Shown here piece after piece: positions 1-6,719 of a stretch of DNA of 8,985 nt; the stretch's first letter is position 1, and every line of letters begins with the position of its first letter. Source of the DNA: an uncultured Lachnospiraceae bacterium (GTDB lineage Bacteria > Bacillota > Clostridia > Lachnospirales > Lachnospiraceae); assembly GCA_949346185.1 (NCBI GenBank), contig CASGVX010000075.1:1-8985 (forward strand), given 5' to 3'. A model generated the notes under the pieces. It was not told the DNA's origin. It was given only the letters and a program-made list of their open reading frames with translations, and searched no databases. A program made the position numbers and the translations under genes.

Positions 1-494
1 CCCAAAGCCTGCCCCGCATAGATTTTCTGCCCCTTCTTAATGCCTGGGGCATATTTCTCCAGATGGGCATAATAAAAATAGTATCCCTGAGGACTGCGAA
101 TGCCCACCCGGTATCCTCCCAAGGGCAGCCACCCCACCTTTTCCACCACGCCCTCAGACACGGATTGCACCGTCAGCTCCCCCCTCTTCCCAGAGCGGGA
201 CATCACATCTATCCCCTCATGGGTGCGCTTGCCCCCATAAGTCCTGCCATCCCCATATCCATTTTGAAAATCGCAGGCATCCTTCTCCTCCACTGGAAAG
301 CAGCGCATCACACGCAGCAATTCGTAAACTTCCCTTCCCGAACAGCCATCCTGCATCTGCCCTCGAATAGAAAGGGATGTGAGCAGCATAATCTCCAGAT
401 GCCGCTGGCATACGGCGGCAAACATCACAAGCACAAGCAATGCCACCGTGAGAGTTCGTTTGATATGTACCACTGCATTTGTATTAGTCATCAT
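1..494 (-). CDS. Membrane-anchored M23 (LytM-type) peptidase, partial, cut by the left edge
   Basis: The frame is open from an ATG at 494 to the left edge, about 164 residues, with no stop, so the C-terminus lies outside the window. Residues 14-29 form one hydrophobic segment after a short basic N-terminus, which suggests a membrane anchor or uncleaved signal with the enzyme outside the cell. Near residues 80-96 it reads GYGDGRTYGGKR then THEGIDVM. H92 and D96 fit the first zinc-binding HxxxD motif of M23 endopeptidases, and YYAHL at 141-145 fits the conserved strand after it. The second motif, HxH, would lie off the window, so catalytic competence cannot be judged. M23 enzymes cut peptide crosslinks in peptidoglycan; some are inactive scaffolds. 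AAAGGA lies just upstream. A second ATG at 491 has slightly better spacing from it. The family is fairly sure; the exact subgroup is not, and a SpoIIQ-like role is only possible. Confidence 0.8.
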   Translation of the reverse strand, partial: MMTNTNAVVHIKRTLTVALLVLVMFAAVCQRHLEIMLLTSLSIRGQMQDGCSGREVYELLRVMRCFPVEEKDACDFQNGYGDGRTYGGKRTHEGIDVMSRSGKRGELTVQSVSEGVVEKVGWLPLGGYRVGIRSPQGYYFYYAHLEKYAPGIKKGQKIYAGQAL

Positions 495-543
495 AGAATC
501 CTTTAGGTCTATTCCTTCTTATCCTATGATTTTTCCACCATTA

Positions 544-572
544 ATCATACCACTTTTTCTTTTTTTTTGCAT
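544..572 (-). promoter_or_regulatory. Candidate extended -10 promoter for the M23 peptidase gene
   Basis: On the minus strand TGGTATGAT reads as an extended -10 element, with TATGAT at 544-549. A poor -35 (ATGCAA, 567-572) lies 17 bases upstream. Between them lies a long A-rich tract (T-rich on the plus strand, 554-568), which could bend the DNA. It would start transcripts about 45 bases before the peptidase start codon. It is a pattern match only. Confidence 0.45.
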
Positions 573-676
573 CTCTTTTTTATATTTATGTTTCCCTATC
601 CGATAAGGCGTGACCAGTTTTTCTTTTACGGATGCTTTCTGTGCTTGCACATCCACTCATTCCATATTATTCCCCC

Positions 677-705
677 TTGCGAACTCGCAGTTTGCGTAGT
701 ATGAT
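677..705 (+). promoter_or_regulatory. Candidate sigma-A promoter for the DUF3881-like gene
   Basis: TTGCGA (677-682) and TATGAT (700-705) are separated by exactly 17 bases, matching the housekeeping consensus at 4/6 and 5/6 positions. The predicted start near 712 leaves a leader of about 40 bases before the ATG at 753. It diverges from the peptidase promoter candidate at 544-572, so the 258-base gap between the genes is a divergent promoter region. I see no other gene or convincing hairpin in that gap. Confidence 0.55.
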
Positions 706-752
706 ATAGAAGATAAAGACTTGCGATAATATCAGGAAAGGGAAGCAGAATT

Positions 753-1634
753 ATGCATCGATTTTTACGAGCCATTGGCTTTAGCCATATCAACTCCCGC
801 CAGGAACTGGATCCCATACTGGGAAAAATCATGAACAATCCTCACAAAAGGAGGACATTTCAGACATCCCCAGAACACAATTATACGGAATACGCCATGG
901 AATTTGGCTCCCAGATAGGCATCGTCTTAAGAGGGGAATATGACCAGAGGGGCTTTTTTTACATGCAGCACTATTTCCCCTACTGCGAGAGCCGCCTGAT
1001 TACCTCTTCCGAAGACATCATCGTGAATAAGCGGGTGGACACCAATGCATTTACCGGCATGTGCGATGACCTGCGTCTGGGCATTTCCATGATCTTCTAC
1101 CTGCAAAATGCCGTGGATTATCTGGAACTCCATGCGGAAGAAAATACTCCCCGCAAGGCAAAGCTCACCCTGTCCGGCCTGTCCCTGAAGGGCAAGATTA
1201 TTTTGGGCGTCTATCACAGCCCATACAACCAGAAGCAGCAGCACATCCGCTCCCAGCACAAAAACTGCCTGATTACCCAAGCGAAGAACGGAGACCAGAA
1301 AGCCATTGACGACCTGACGCTGGAAGACATGGATTTGTCCGTAAAGGTACGGAATCGCGTGAGGGAAGAGGATCTGTATTCCCTAGTGGAAACTTCCTTT
1401 ATCCCCTACGGCTCAGAATCAGACCACTACTCCATCATTGGAACCATCGTAAACTGGACGCTGGCACAGAATCAATTTACGGGAGAGGAACTCTACCAGA
1501 TGCTCATAAACTGCAACAGCATCCTCATAACCATATGCATCAACAAAGGCGACCTTTTGGGGGAACCCGCCATCGGCCGCCGTTTCAAAGGCATTATCTG
1601 GATGCAGGGACACGCCGACTTCCAGAAGATCTGA
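753..1634 (+). CDS. DUF3881-like protein of unknown function
   Basis: An intact 293-residue frame starting at an ATG with GGGAAG seven bases upstream. It has no signal peptide or convincing membrane segment, so it is probably cytoplasmic. The N-terminus MHRFLRAIGFS, the block around 213-232 (ETSFIPYG followed by HYSIIGTI), and a C-terminal GRRFKGIIW resemble the uncharacterised family DUF3881, which I recall mainly from Lachnospiraceae. I assign it from memory of that pattern, not a search. No catalytic motif, nucleotide-binding loop or metal cluster stands out. A weakly amphipathic, lysine-rich stretch spans about 160-205. The gene has its own promoter candidate and is followed by a hairpin terminator, so it looks monocistronic. 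It is convergent with the PBP-purA genes and divergent from the M23 peptidase, so position gives no strong clue to its role. Confidence 0.78.
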   Translation: MHRFLRAIGFSHINSRQELDPILGKIMNNPHKRRTFQTSPEHNYTEYAMEFGSQIGIVLRGEYDQRGFFYMQHYFPYCESRLITSSEDIIVNKRVDTNAFTGMCDDLRLGISMIFYLQNAVDYLELHAEENTPRKAKLTLSGLSLKGKIILGVYHSPYNQKQQHIRSQHKNCLITQAKNGDQKAIDDLTLEDMDLSVKVRNRVREEDLYSLVETSFIPYGSESDHYSIIGTIVNWTLAQNQFTGEELYQMLINCNSILITICINKGDLLGEPAIGRRFKGIIWMQGHADFQKI

Positions 1635-1674
1635 TGATAATATTACTTAGTATTTCATTCATCTACATAGAAAA

Positions 1675-1705
1675 CAGGAAATGAATAATTTCTATTCATT
1701 TCCTG
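1675..1705 (-). terminator. Rho-independent terminator for the minus-strand PBP gene
   Basis: A perfect 13-base-pair stem, CAGGAAATGAATA (1675-1687) against TATTCATTTCCTG (1693-1705), closes a five-base loop. Read on the minus strand, the stem is followed at once by TTTTCTATG, the T-tract expected of an intrinsic terminator. On the plus strand it is followed by GATAAAA, so the orientation favours minus-strand transcription from the PBP homologue, which ends at 1761. The stem is rather AT-rich. Confidence 0.7.
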
Positions 1706-1707
1706 AT

Positions 1708-1743
1708 AAAAGAATGGGAATAATCCATTGCTCCCATTCTTTT
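1708..1743. terminator. Bidirectional intrinsic terminator between convergent genes
   Basis: A perfect 12-base-pair stem, AAAAGAATGGGA (1708-1719) against TCCCATTCTTTT (1732-1743), surrounds a 12-base loop. The A4 and T4 ends give a T-tract on either strand, the usual form of a bidirectional terminator. It lies two bases from the neighbouring hairpin at 1675-1705 and between the stops of the DUF3881-like gene (1634) and the PBP homologue (1761). It probably ends the plus-strand transcript and also acts first on minus-strand transcripts. Confidence 0.75.
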
Positions 1744-1760
1744 GCGTACAAAAGCAAAGT

Positions 1761-4085
1761 TTATTTCACCTGAATCTGCTTCTGGTGCATTCCGCACAGT
1801 TCCTTGGTGATATTTTCAGCCACGGTATGGGGGGTGTCCTCTGTCTCCGTGGCCTCGTTTTTCTGCAGAAGAACCTTGGTGTACGTCTTATCCTCGGGAC
1901 ACTGGTCAGAAGCCAGTTCCCCGCTATCCTCGCAAAACAAAAATCTCACATGGCAAGTGCAATTCTTCTCCGGCTGGGTACCTGACGCAAAGTACTCTCT
2001 CTGCATAGCACTCCCCCCCTCCGCCTTGTTGCACAGCCCCTCCACTGCCAAATTGCCACACTTGGTGCAAATTTCTTCCTCTTCAATATCAACCGGCTTT
2101 TTGTAAATGCCTTTGGAAATCTTCCTCTGCCTGTGCACCTTCTCCATGATCTTCTTCCAGATTACCTTGGCCTTTTGAGCGGAATTGCCCTGTTCTTTCC
2201 CATCTCTGGCAATCCAGATACCCCCCGTGTAAAATGGAGTAAATCCCTCATACCAATCATCCAAGTCTTGATCGGAAAGCCCATATCTTCCAGAAACATA
2301 AATCTGCTTCTTATCTCCCCTGCCTGATAGATCATTTTCCTTATCCCGCATAGCGCTGGCGAGGAGCCATGCGGTAGTATCCTTCATGATTCGCTTTCCC
2401 TCGCTGCGATTCTCCAGAAGCACGTTCCCCCGACTGTCCACTACCTTGTTATAGAATCTAGGAGTTTTGTACACTCCCTGATTGGCGATGGCCCCATATG
2501 CCGCCGTCATCTCCAAATTAGTCACGCCCTCTGTCAGTTTTCCCAATGCAAGGCTGTACTGCAAGTCGCTCTCTGTAGAATCCTCCGTCTCCCCAGATGC
2601 CAGATGAGGTTTTTGCTCCACAAGGGTAGTGATGCCGAATCTCTTTAAGTATTCATATCCCGTCTGTATCGTCACCTTCTCCAAGGTCTTCACTGCCGGG
2701 ACGCTGAGATTCTGTCGAATGGATTGCCTCAGGGTGACCATCCCCTTGTATCCCCCTCTCTTCCAATGACTTACGGGAGCCAGCGTGTCTGGCAGCAGGT
2801 AGGCGGCATCGTCCTCTACGCTTCCCAGAGACATCCCCACCGTATCCAGTGCCGGAGCATAGGTGGAGAGGATGTCAAAAAGCGTTCCGGGCTGCCGTCC
2901 CTCCCGAAAGGCATAGCTGCCCAAATACTTCTTCTCCTGGCTCCCCTCCCCAATGGCCTTGATCTCCCCGGTTCCCTGATCAATCAAGACAAAGGAAGCC
3001 TGACTCTCCCCATCCCCGCCACAGGTCGCCAAGGCATCATCACAGATTTTCTGCATTCCCGTATCCTGGCAGGTATAAATCTTTACCCCGCATCGATACA
3101 ATGCATTATATGCCTGAGTCTGGGTATATCCCAACTGTATTTTCATATCCTGAAGCACCTGCTTCAGAACTGCATCCACATAATAGGAATGCCCCGTGCT
3201 TCCCTCCCGATGCTGCTCTTCCTCCTCTATCTGCAGATACACATCATCTCCCAGAGCATCCTCATGCTCCGTCTCTGATATCATTCCCAAATCCAGCATA
3301 GACTTCATCACGGACTTTCTAAGGACATTGTTTTCGCTCTGATTGGAAATGGGATCGCAGTGTTCTGGATCCTTCACCGTAGCCGCCAGCACCGCTGCCT
3401 CCGATATTGTCACATCTTGAATATCCTTATGGAAATAATATCTGGATGCTGCCTGCACGCCTAAAATGTTTTCTCCAAAACTAATGGTATTCAGATAAAT
3501 TTCCAGAATTTCATCCTTGCGCAAGTCCTTTTCTAGAGAAATGGCCAGATAATAATCTCTCAACCGCTGAAACAGCGTTTTCTCTCCATCCTCCTGATGA
3601 TTATCCAAACGATTCTGCAAAAGCTGCCCGGTAATGGTGGTATGGATCGGAACCTCTTCCTCCCTCTGAAAGATTCCATGATACAAGTTTTGAATAAGTT
3701 CCTGCATGTTCATGCCATGATGCTCAAAGAATTTCACGTCCTGAGAAGCCACAAAAGCCTGCTGAACGCAATCTGGAATATGATCCAAAGATGTATATAC
3801 CTGATCCGTATCCATATCAGAGATTTCCTGTATCTCATTCCCCTCCATATCGTACAGCACGCTCACATCCCCTTGGGACAGGAGTTCTGTCTGCCGCACC
3901 ACCTCCGTGGTATCCACGATTTCTTTCACAAATCGGTAGCCATGCCAGACAATAGCAAAAAAAAGGGCAGTGTAAAGCAAACCCCTGAGATAGCGCAGCA
4001 ATCCGTTTATGCGGTTGCGCATCTTATGGGACCTGCCCACAGCCCTATTCCTCTTGTCTATGATGCTCTGCTGGCTATAATTCAT
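1761..4085 (-). CDS. Class A PBP homologue with altered catalytic motifs (probable pseudoenzyme)
   Basis: An intact 774-residue frame; GGAGG at 4092-4096 lies six bases before the ATG. A basic N-terminus and one membrane segment (about 34-50) place the rest outside the membrane. A GT51 glycosyltransferase domain (about 75-260) is recognisable: QDVKFFEHHG (115-124) fits ExxxFxxHxG with the catalytic Glu replaced by Gln; TTITGQ (149-154) fits the STITQQ motif; QRLRD (173-177) replaces RKxxE; KDEILEIYLN (190-199) is conserved. In the transpeptidase domain (about 360-640) the aligned SxxK serine and lysine are T401 and D404, SxN reads NLS (459-461) and KTG reads RYG (600-602). The landmarks RQPG, VPAVKTL and WYEGFTPFYTGGIW fix these alignments. 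A cysteine-containing tail (about 671-768) resembles C-terminal extensions of other clostridial PBPs. By sequence neither crosslinking nor penicillin acylation is expected; glycan polymerisation is doubtful. The frame shows no decay. It follows purA by 33 bases and is probably co-transcribed. Confidence 0.9.
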   Translation of the reverse strand: MNYSQQSIIDKRNRAVGRSHKMRNRINGLLRYLRGLLYTALFFAIVWHGYRFVKEIVDTTEVVRQTELLSQGDVSVLYDMEGNEIQEISDMDTDQVYTSLDHIPDCVQQAFVASQDVKFFEHHGMNMQELIQNLYHGIFQREEEVPIHTTITGQLLQNRLDNHQEDGEKTLFQRLRDYYLAISLEKDLRKDEILEIYLNTISFGENILGVQAASRYYFHKDIQDVTISEAAVLAATVKDPEHCDPISNQSENNVLRKSVMKSMLDLGMISETEHEDALGDDVYLQIEEEEQHREGSTGHSYYVDAVLKQVLQDMKIQLGYTQTQAYNALYRCGVKIYTCQDTGMQKICDDALATCGGDGESQASFVLIDQGTGEIKAIGEGSQEKKYLGSYAFREGRQPGTLFDILSTYAPALDTVGMSLGSVEDDAAYLLPDTLAPVSHWKRGGYKGMVTLRQSIRQNLSVPAVKTLEKVTIQTGYEYLKRFGITTLVEQKPHLASGETEDSTESDLQYSLALGKLTEGVTNLEMTAAYGAIANQGVYKTPRFYNKVVDSRGNVLLENRSEGKRIMKDTTAWLLASAMRDKENDLSGRGDKKQIYVSGRYGLSDQDLDDWYEGFTPFYTGGIWIARDGKEQGNSAQKAKVIWKKIMEKVHRQRKISKGIYKKPVDIEEEEICTKCGNLAVEGLCNKAEGGSAMQREYFASGTQPEKNCTCHVRFLFCEDSGELASDQCPEDKTYTKVLLQKNEATETEDTPHTVAENITKELCGMHQKQIQVK

Positions 4086-4118
4086 TTCTAGCCTCCACGC
4101 ATGACGCCCTGCCGGCGA

Positions 4119-5402
4119 TTATTTTCTGCGAAAAATAATATCCTCTCTCTTAGGCCCGTTAGAGACCATGGTAATCGGCACGCCAATTTCCTTCTCAATA
4201 AACTCAATATATTTCCTGCAATTCTCTGGCAGTTCATCATACTCCCTAATGCCGCCGATATCGCAGTTCCATCCCGGCAGCACCTCATATACCGGCTTCG
4301 CCTTAGAAAGCTTCGCCGTGACTGGAAACCCTTTCTCTGTCTTGCCGTCAATCTCATATCCCACGCACACAGGAATTTCCTTCAAATACCCCAGGCAGTC
4401 CAAGACGGTGAGAACCACCTCCGTAGCCCCCTGAATCCGGCATCCATAGCGGCTTGCCACTGCGTCAAACCAGCCCACCCGACGGGGACGCCCCGTGGTA
4501 GCGCCATACTCGCCCTTATCCCCGCCGTGCCTTCTCAGTTCTTCCGCTTCCGTCTCGTCTAAAATCTCACTGACAAATTCCCCCGCTCCTACTGCGCTGG
4601 AATATGCCTTTACTGCAGCCACAATCCGCTTAATCTCATAAGGTGGAATCCCCGCTCCGATCGCGCCGTAGGAAGCCAATGTGGACGAGGATGTCACCAT
4701 GGGATAAATGCCATGATCCGGATCTTTCAGAGAGCCCAGCTGACCCTCCAGAAGAATGTTCTTTCCCTTCTGGATTGCCTCTCGCAGATAGGCTGACACG
4801 TCGCACACGTAAGGCGCCACCATATCTCTCTGCTCATGCAGCGTGGCAAGCAGTTCCTCCTTGTCAAGTTCCGGCTTATTGTATAGGTACTTCAACATAA
4901 TATTTTTTTGCTCGCAAATGCGATCAATCTTCGCCCGCAACACATCATCATCAAAAAGTTCTGACACCTGTATGCCGATTTTCGCATATTTATCTGAATA
5001 GAATGGAGCAATGCCAGATTTGGTGGAACCGAAGGAATTTTTCCCTAGGCGCTCCTCCTCATACTGGTCAAATGCAATATGATAAGGCATCAGAATCTGC
5101 GCCCTGTCCGATACCAAGATTTTCGGCTTCGGAACGCCCCTCTCCACAATGGATTCGATCTCATGGAAGAGGTAGGGAATATTCAGTGCAACGCCATTTC
5201 CGATAATGCTGGTGGTATGGTCATAGAAAACTCCGGATGGAAGCAGATGCAGTGCAAACTTGCCATAGTTGTTGATGATCGTATGTCCCGCATTGCTGCC
5301 TCCCTGAAAGCGGACGACAATGTCGGACTTCTCCCCCAACATATCGGTAATCTTTCCCTTTCCCTCATCTCCCCAATTTGCGCCAACGATTGCTGTTACC
5401 AT
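4119..5402 (-). CDS. purA: Adenylosuccinate synthase (PurA), clostridial variant
   Basis: Joins IMP and aspartate with GTP to form adenylosuccinate, the first step from IMP to AMP, in the cytoplasm. The 427-residue length is close to that of E. coli and B. subtilis PurA. The N-terminal loop WGDEGKGK carries the catalytic Asp (D12), and NAGHT carries H40. LHLLPSG, TTGRPRRVGWFDAV (about 302-315), LPGW and a C-terminal SNGP are family blocks. The IMP region differs from textbook PurA: GSTKSGIAP (125-133) stands where GTTGRGIGP is usual, and EGQLG (219-223) where EGAQG is usual; I recall similar forms in other Lachnospiraceae. An ATG at 5414 would add four residues, but GAGGAAG lies correctly before the ATG at 5402, and PurA proteins normally begin about there. 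A promoter and 5' hairpin lie upstream, and the PBP homologue follows closely. Confidence 0.96.
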   Translation of the reverse strand: MVTAIVGANWGDEGKGKITDMLGEKSDIVVRFQGGSNAGHTIINNYGKFALHLLPSGVFYDHTTSIIGNGVALNIPYLFHEIESIVERGVPKPKILVSDRAQILMPYHIAFDQYEEERLGKNSFGSTKSGIAPFYSDKYAKIGIQVSELFDDDVLRAKIDRICEQKNIMLKYLYNKPELDKEELLATLHEQRDMVAPYVCDVSAYLREAIQKGKNILLEGQLGSLKDPDHGIYPMVTSSSTLASYGAIGAGIPPYEIKRIVAAVKAYSSAVGAGEFVSEILDETEAEELRRHGGDKGEYGATTGRPRRVGWFDAVASRYGCRIQGATEVVLTVLDCLGYLKEIPVCVGYEIDGKTEKGFPVTAKLSKAKPVYEVLPGWNCDIGGIREYDELPENCRKYIEFIEKEIGVPITMVSNGPKREDIIFRRK

Positions 5403-5405
5403 ATT

Positions 5406-5412
5406 CTTCCTC
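5406..5412 (-). promoter_or_regulatory. Ribosome-binding site deciding the purA start
   Basis: GAGGAAG on the minus strand lies three bases (AAT) before the ATG at 5402, with its AGG core six bases away. It overlaps the alternative ATG at 5414, whose own upstream AAAGG is weaker and about ten bases away. This favours 5402 as the true start. Confidence 0.6.
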
Positions 5413-5439
5413 ATTTCTGCACTGCCTTTTGTGCATAAT

Positions 5440-5465
5440 GTTTGTGTCGCAGCGCAGACACAAAC
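5440..5465 (-). promoter_or_regulatory. Perfect hairpin or operator-like palindrome at the purA transcription start
   Basis: GTTTGTGTC and GACACAAAC form a perfect nine-base-pair stem around the eight-base loop TGCGCTGC. The predicted +1 for the purA promoter is near 5466, so the dyad begins at about the first transcribed base. It has no T-tract and so is not a terminator. Two readings fit: a 5' stem-loop that protects the mRNA, or a DNA operator for a dimeric repressor. It does not resemble the B. subtilis PurBox or a purine riboswitch. Confidence 0.6.
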
Positions 5466-5472
5466 CTATTTC

Positions 5473-5502
5473 ATTATACCACAGTATTTCCTATAAACAC
5501 AA
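5473..5502 (-). promoter_or_regulatory. purA promoter
   Basis: A perfect TATAAT (5473-5478) is preceded by TGG, giving an extended -10. A partial -35, TTGTGT (5497-5502), lies 18 bases upstream. It sits in the 119-base gap between the HD-GYP stop and the purA start, so purA and the following PBP gene can be transcribed independently of purF-purB. No terminator is evident after the HD-GYP gene, so read-through may add to this. Confidence 0.75.
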
Positions 5503-5521
5503 GAGAAAAAGCACAAATCCA

Positions 5522-6706
5522 TCAATCCACGAGGCTCTCAATGGCAATGTCCCTCTCTTTCGTCAAGTCGTAATACATCTGCCCCACCTTCACCACAGGC
5601 TTAGAAAGCTCATCCTTGTTAATCATCACTACTCTGCCCGCCTCGCCCGTGGTCAGGCGAACCTGAGTATTCATGTATGCCTGAACAGCCGTGGACAGAA
5701 AGGGAAGGAGATATTCCACATCATACTGCAGCCGCCCCTCCCTCTCGAACATATGAATGACCTCAAAGGGACAAATCGCCTTGCGGAAAGGCCGATCCGA
5801 GGTCATGGCGTCATAGGTGTCAGCGATTGCCACAATCCTTGCAAAAGAACTGGCCTGATCCTTTTTATACTTTCCCGGATAACCCGATCCATCGCACCGC
5901 TCGTGGTGGCGCATGGCAACCTCTGCTATCCTAGGATCCAAATTGGAATTTTTCAAAATATTGTTCCCGTGAAGCACATGGGTTTTCACCAGATTATACT
6001 CAGATATAGTCAGACGATCCGGCTTCAGCAGCACATCATCCGGCACCATGAGCTTCCCCACATCATGCAGAAGCCCTGCCAATGTCAGAATCTGCAAATC
6101 CTCCTCAGAAATATCTGGAAAAGCCAATTTCCCAATCAGATTGCTGAGAAGGGACACATTCATAGAGTGCACGTACGTAACATCGTCATATCCTTTCATG
6201 CACTGGAGCATATCTAAGACGTGAATGCTGTTGCGGCTCTTAGAAACCACATCCTCCACTTCCTCCAAAATCTCCTCGCTATCAATTTTCTCATTTTGCA
6301 TCACCACCCGGTTAAACACATCCTTGAGATTGTCCACCGTCTGCAAGAAAGTCTCCTGAAACTCCTGAAACTCCTTCGACTCCCTCACAGCCTGATAATA
6401 ATCCTTTTCCCCCTCCGGATCTGCTGCGAGCACGTCCTTTTCCAAATCTGACACATCCGGAATCCCCTCTATCGGAGCAGCCTCCGGCACATCCCCCGGA
6501 TCTGCATCTCCCATGATCGGCGTTTTTCCGTCTTCTCCTACCTTGACCCTGATGGCAAAGATAGATCGCTCCTTCAACGCCTCAATGATTTCCCCCGTCA
6601 GAACGGTTCCCTCCGGAATCAAAAGCTGTTCATCCGAGGTATAGACATCCTCTGCCGCCACCATCTTCTCCGACACTCTGGCAGTGAGTATCCTCTTGCT
6701 TCCCAT
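5522..6706 (-). CDS. HD-GYP domain protein, probable cyclic-di-GMP phosphodiesterase
   Basis: A 394-residue soluble protein. HD-GYP enzymes hydrolyse cyclic-di-GMP to pGpG or GMP with a two- or three-metal centre. All expected ligands are visible: H180 (YVHSMNV), H214-D215 (LLHDVGK), H243 (VKTH), H267-H268 (HHERCDGSGYP, with the GYP signature at 275-277) and D296 (IADTYDAM). The N-terminal 57 residues resemble the small domain that precedes HD-GYP in other clostridial proteins (EDVYT, LLIPEGTVLT, IFAIRV). It is followed by an acidic, proline-containing linker (about 58-100) and a helical segment (about 100-160). A short beta-rich tail follows the catalytic domain. There is no membrane segment or receiver domain. 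GGAGG at 6715-6719 lies eight bases before the ATG at 6706, so I prefer it to an ATG at 6760. It lies 86 bases downstream of purB and is probably co-transcribed. The substrate is inferred. Confidence 0.92.
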   Translation of the reverse strand: MGSKRILTARVSEKMVAAEDVYTSDEQLLIPEGTVLTGEIIEALKERSIFAIRVKVGEDGKTPIMGDADPGDVPEAAPIEGIPDVSDLEKDVLAADPEGEKDYYQAVRESKEFQEFQETFLQTVDNLKDVFNRVVMQNEKIDSEEILEEVEDVVSKSRNSIHVLDMLQCMKGYDDVTYVHSMNVSLLSNLIGKLAFPDISEEDLQILTLAGLLHDVGKLMVPDDVLLKPDRLTISEYNLVKTHVLHGNNILKNSNLDPRIAEVAMRHHERCDGSGYPGKYKKDQASSFARIVAIADTYDAMTSDRPFRKAICPFEVIHMFEREGRLQYDVEYLLPFLSTAVQAYMNTQVRLTTGEAGRVVMINKDELSKPVVKVGQMYYDLTKERDIAIESLVD

Positions 6707-6714
6707 TGCACTTC

Positions 6715-6719
6715 CCTCC
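6715..6719 (-). promoter_or_regulatory. Ribosome-binding site deciding the HD-GYP start
   Basis: GGAGG inside GGGAGGGAAG lies eight bases before the ATG at 6706. The in-frame ATG at 6760 has no comparable site, and the 18 residues it would add do not look like part of the domain. Confidence 0.6.

Noticed and set aside
927..1280. Minus-strand frame inside the DUF3881-like gene
   Set aside because: It lacks a ribosome-binding site and any motif, and the plus-strand frame has promoter, start and terminator.
1761..4085. Treating the PBP homologue as an ordinary bifunctional PBP1
   Set aside because: The fold matches, but the catalytic Glu, Ser and Lys are substituted, so a standard functional annotation would mislead.
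2724..4091. Plus-strand frames opposite the PBP homologue
   Set aside because: The minus-strand frame is continuous with recognisable GT51 and transpeptidase landmarks. The antisense frames look compositional.
5403..5521. A purine riboswitch or PurBox upstream of purA
   Set aside because: The leader is about 65 bases, too short for a purine aptamer plus expression platform, and no PurBox-like sequence was found. Only the simple hairpin is present.
5378..6217. A long plus-strand open frame opposite the HD-GYP gene and purA start
   Set aside because: It lies antisense to a well-supported gene, has no good ribosome-binding site and its His/Leu/Ile-rich product matches no family.
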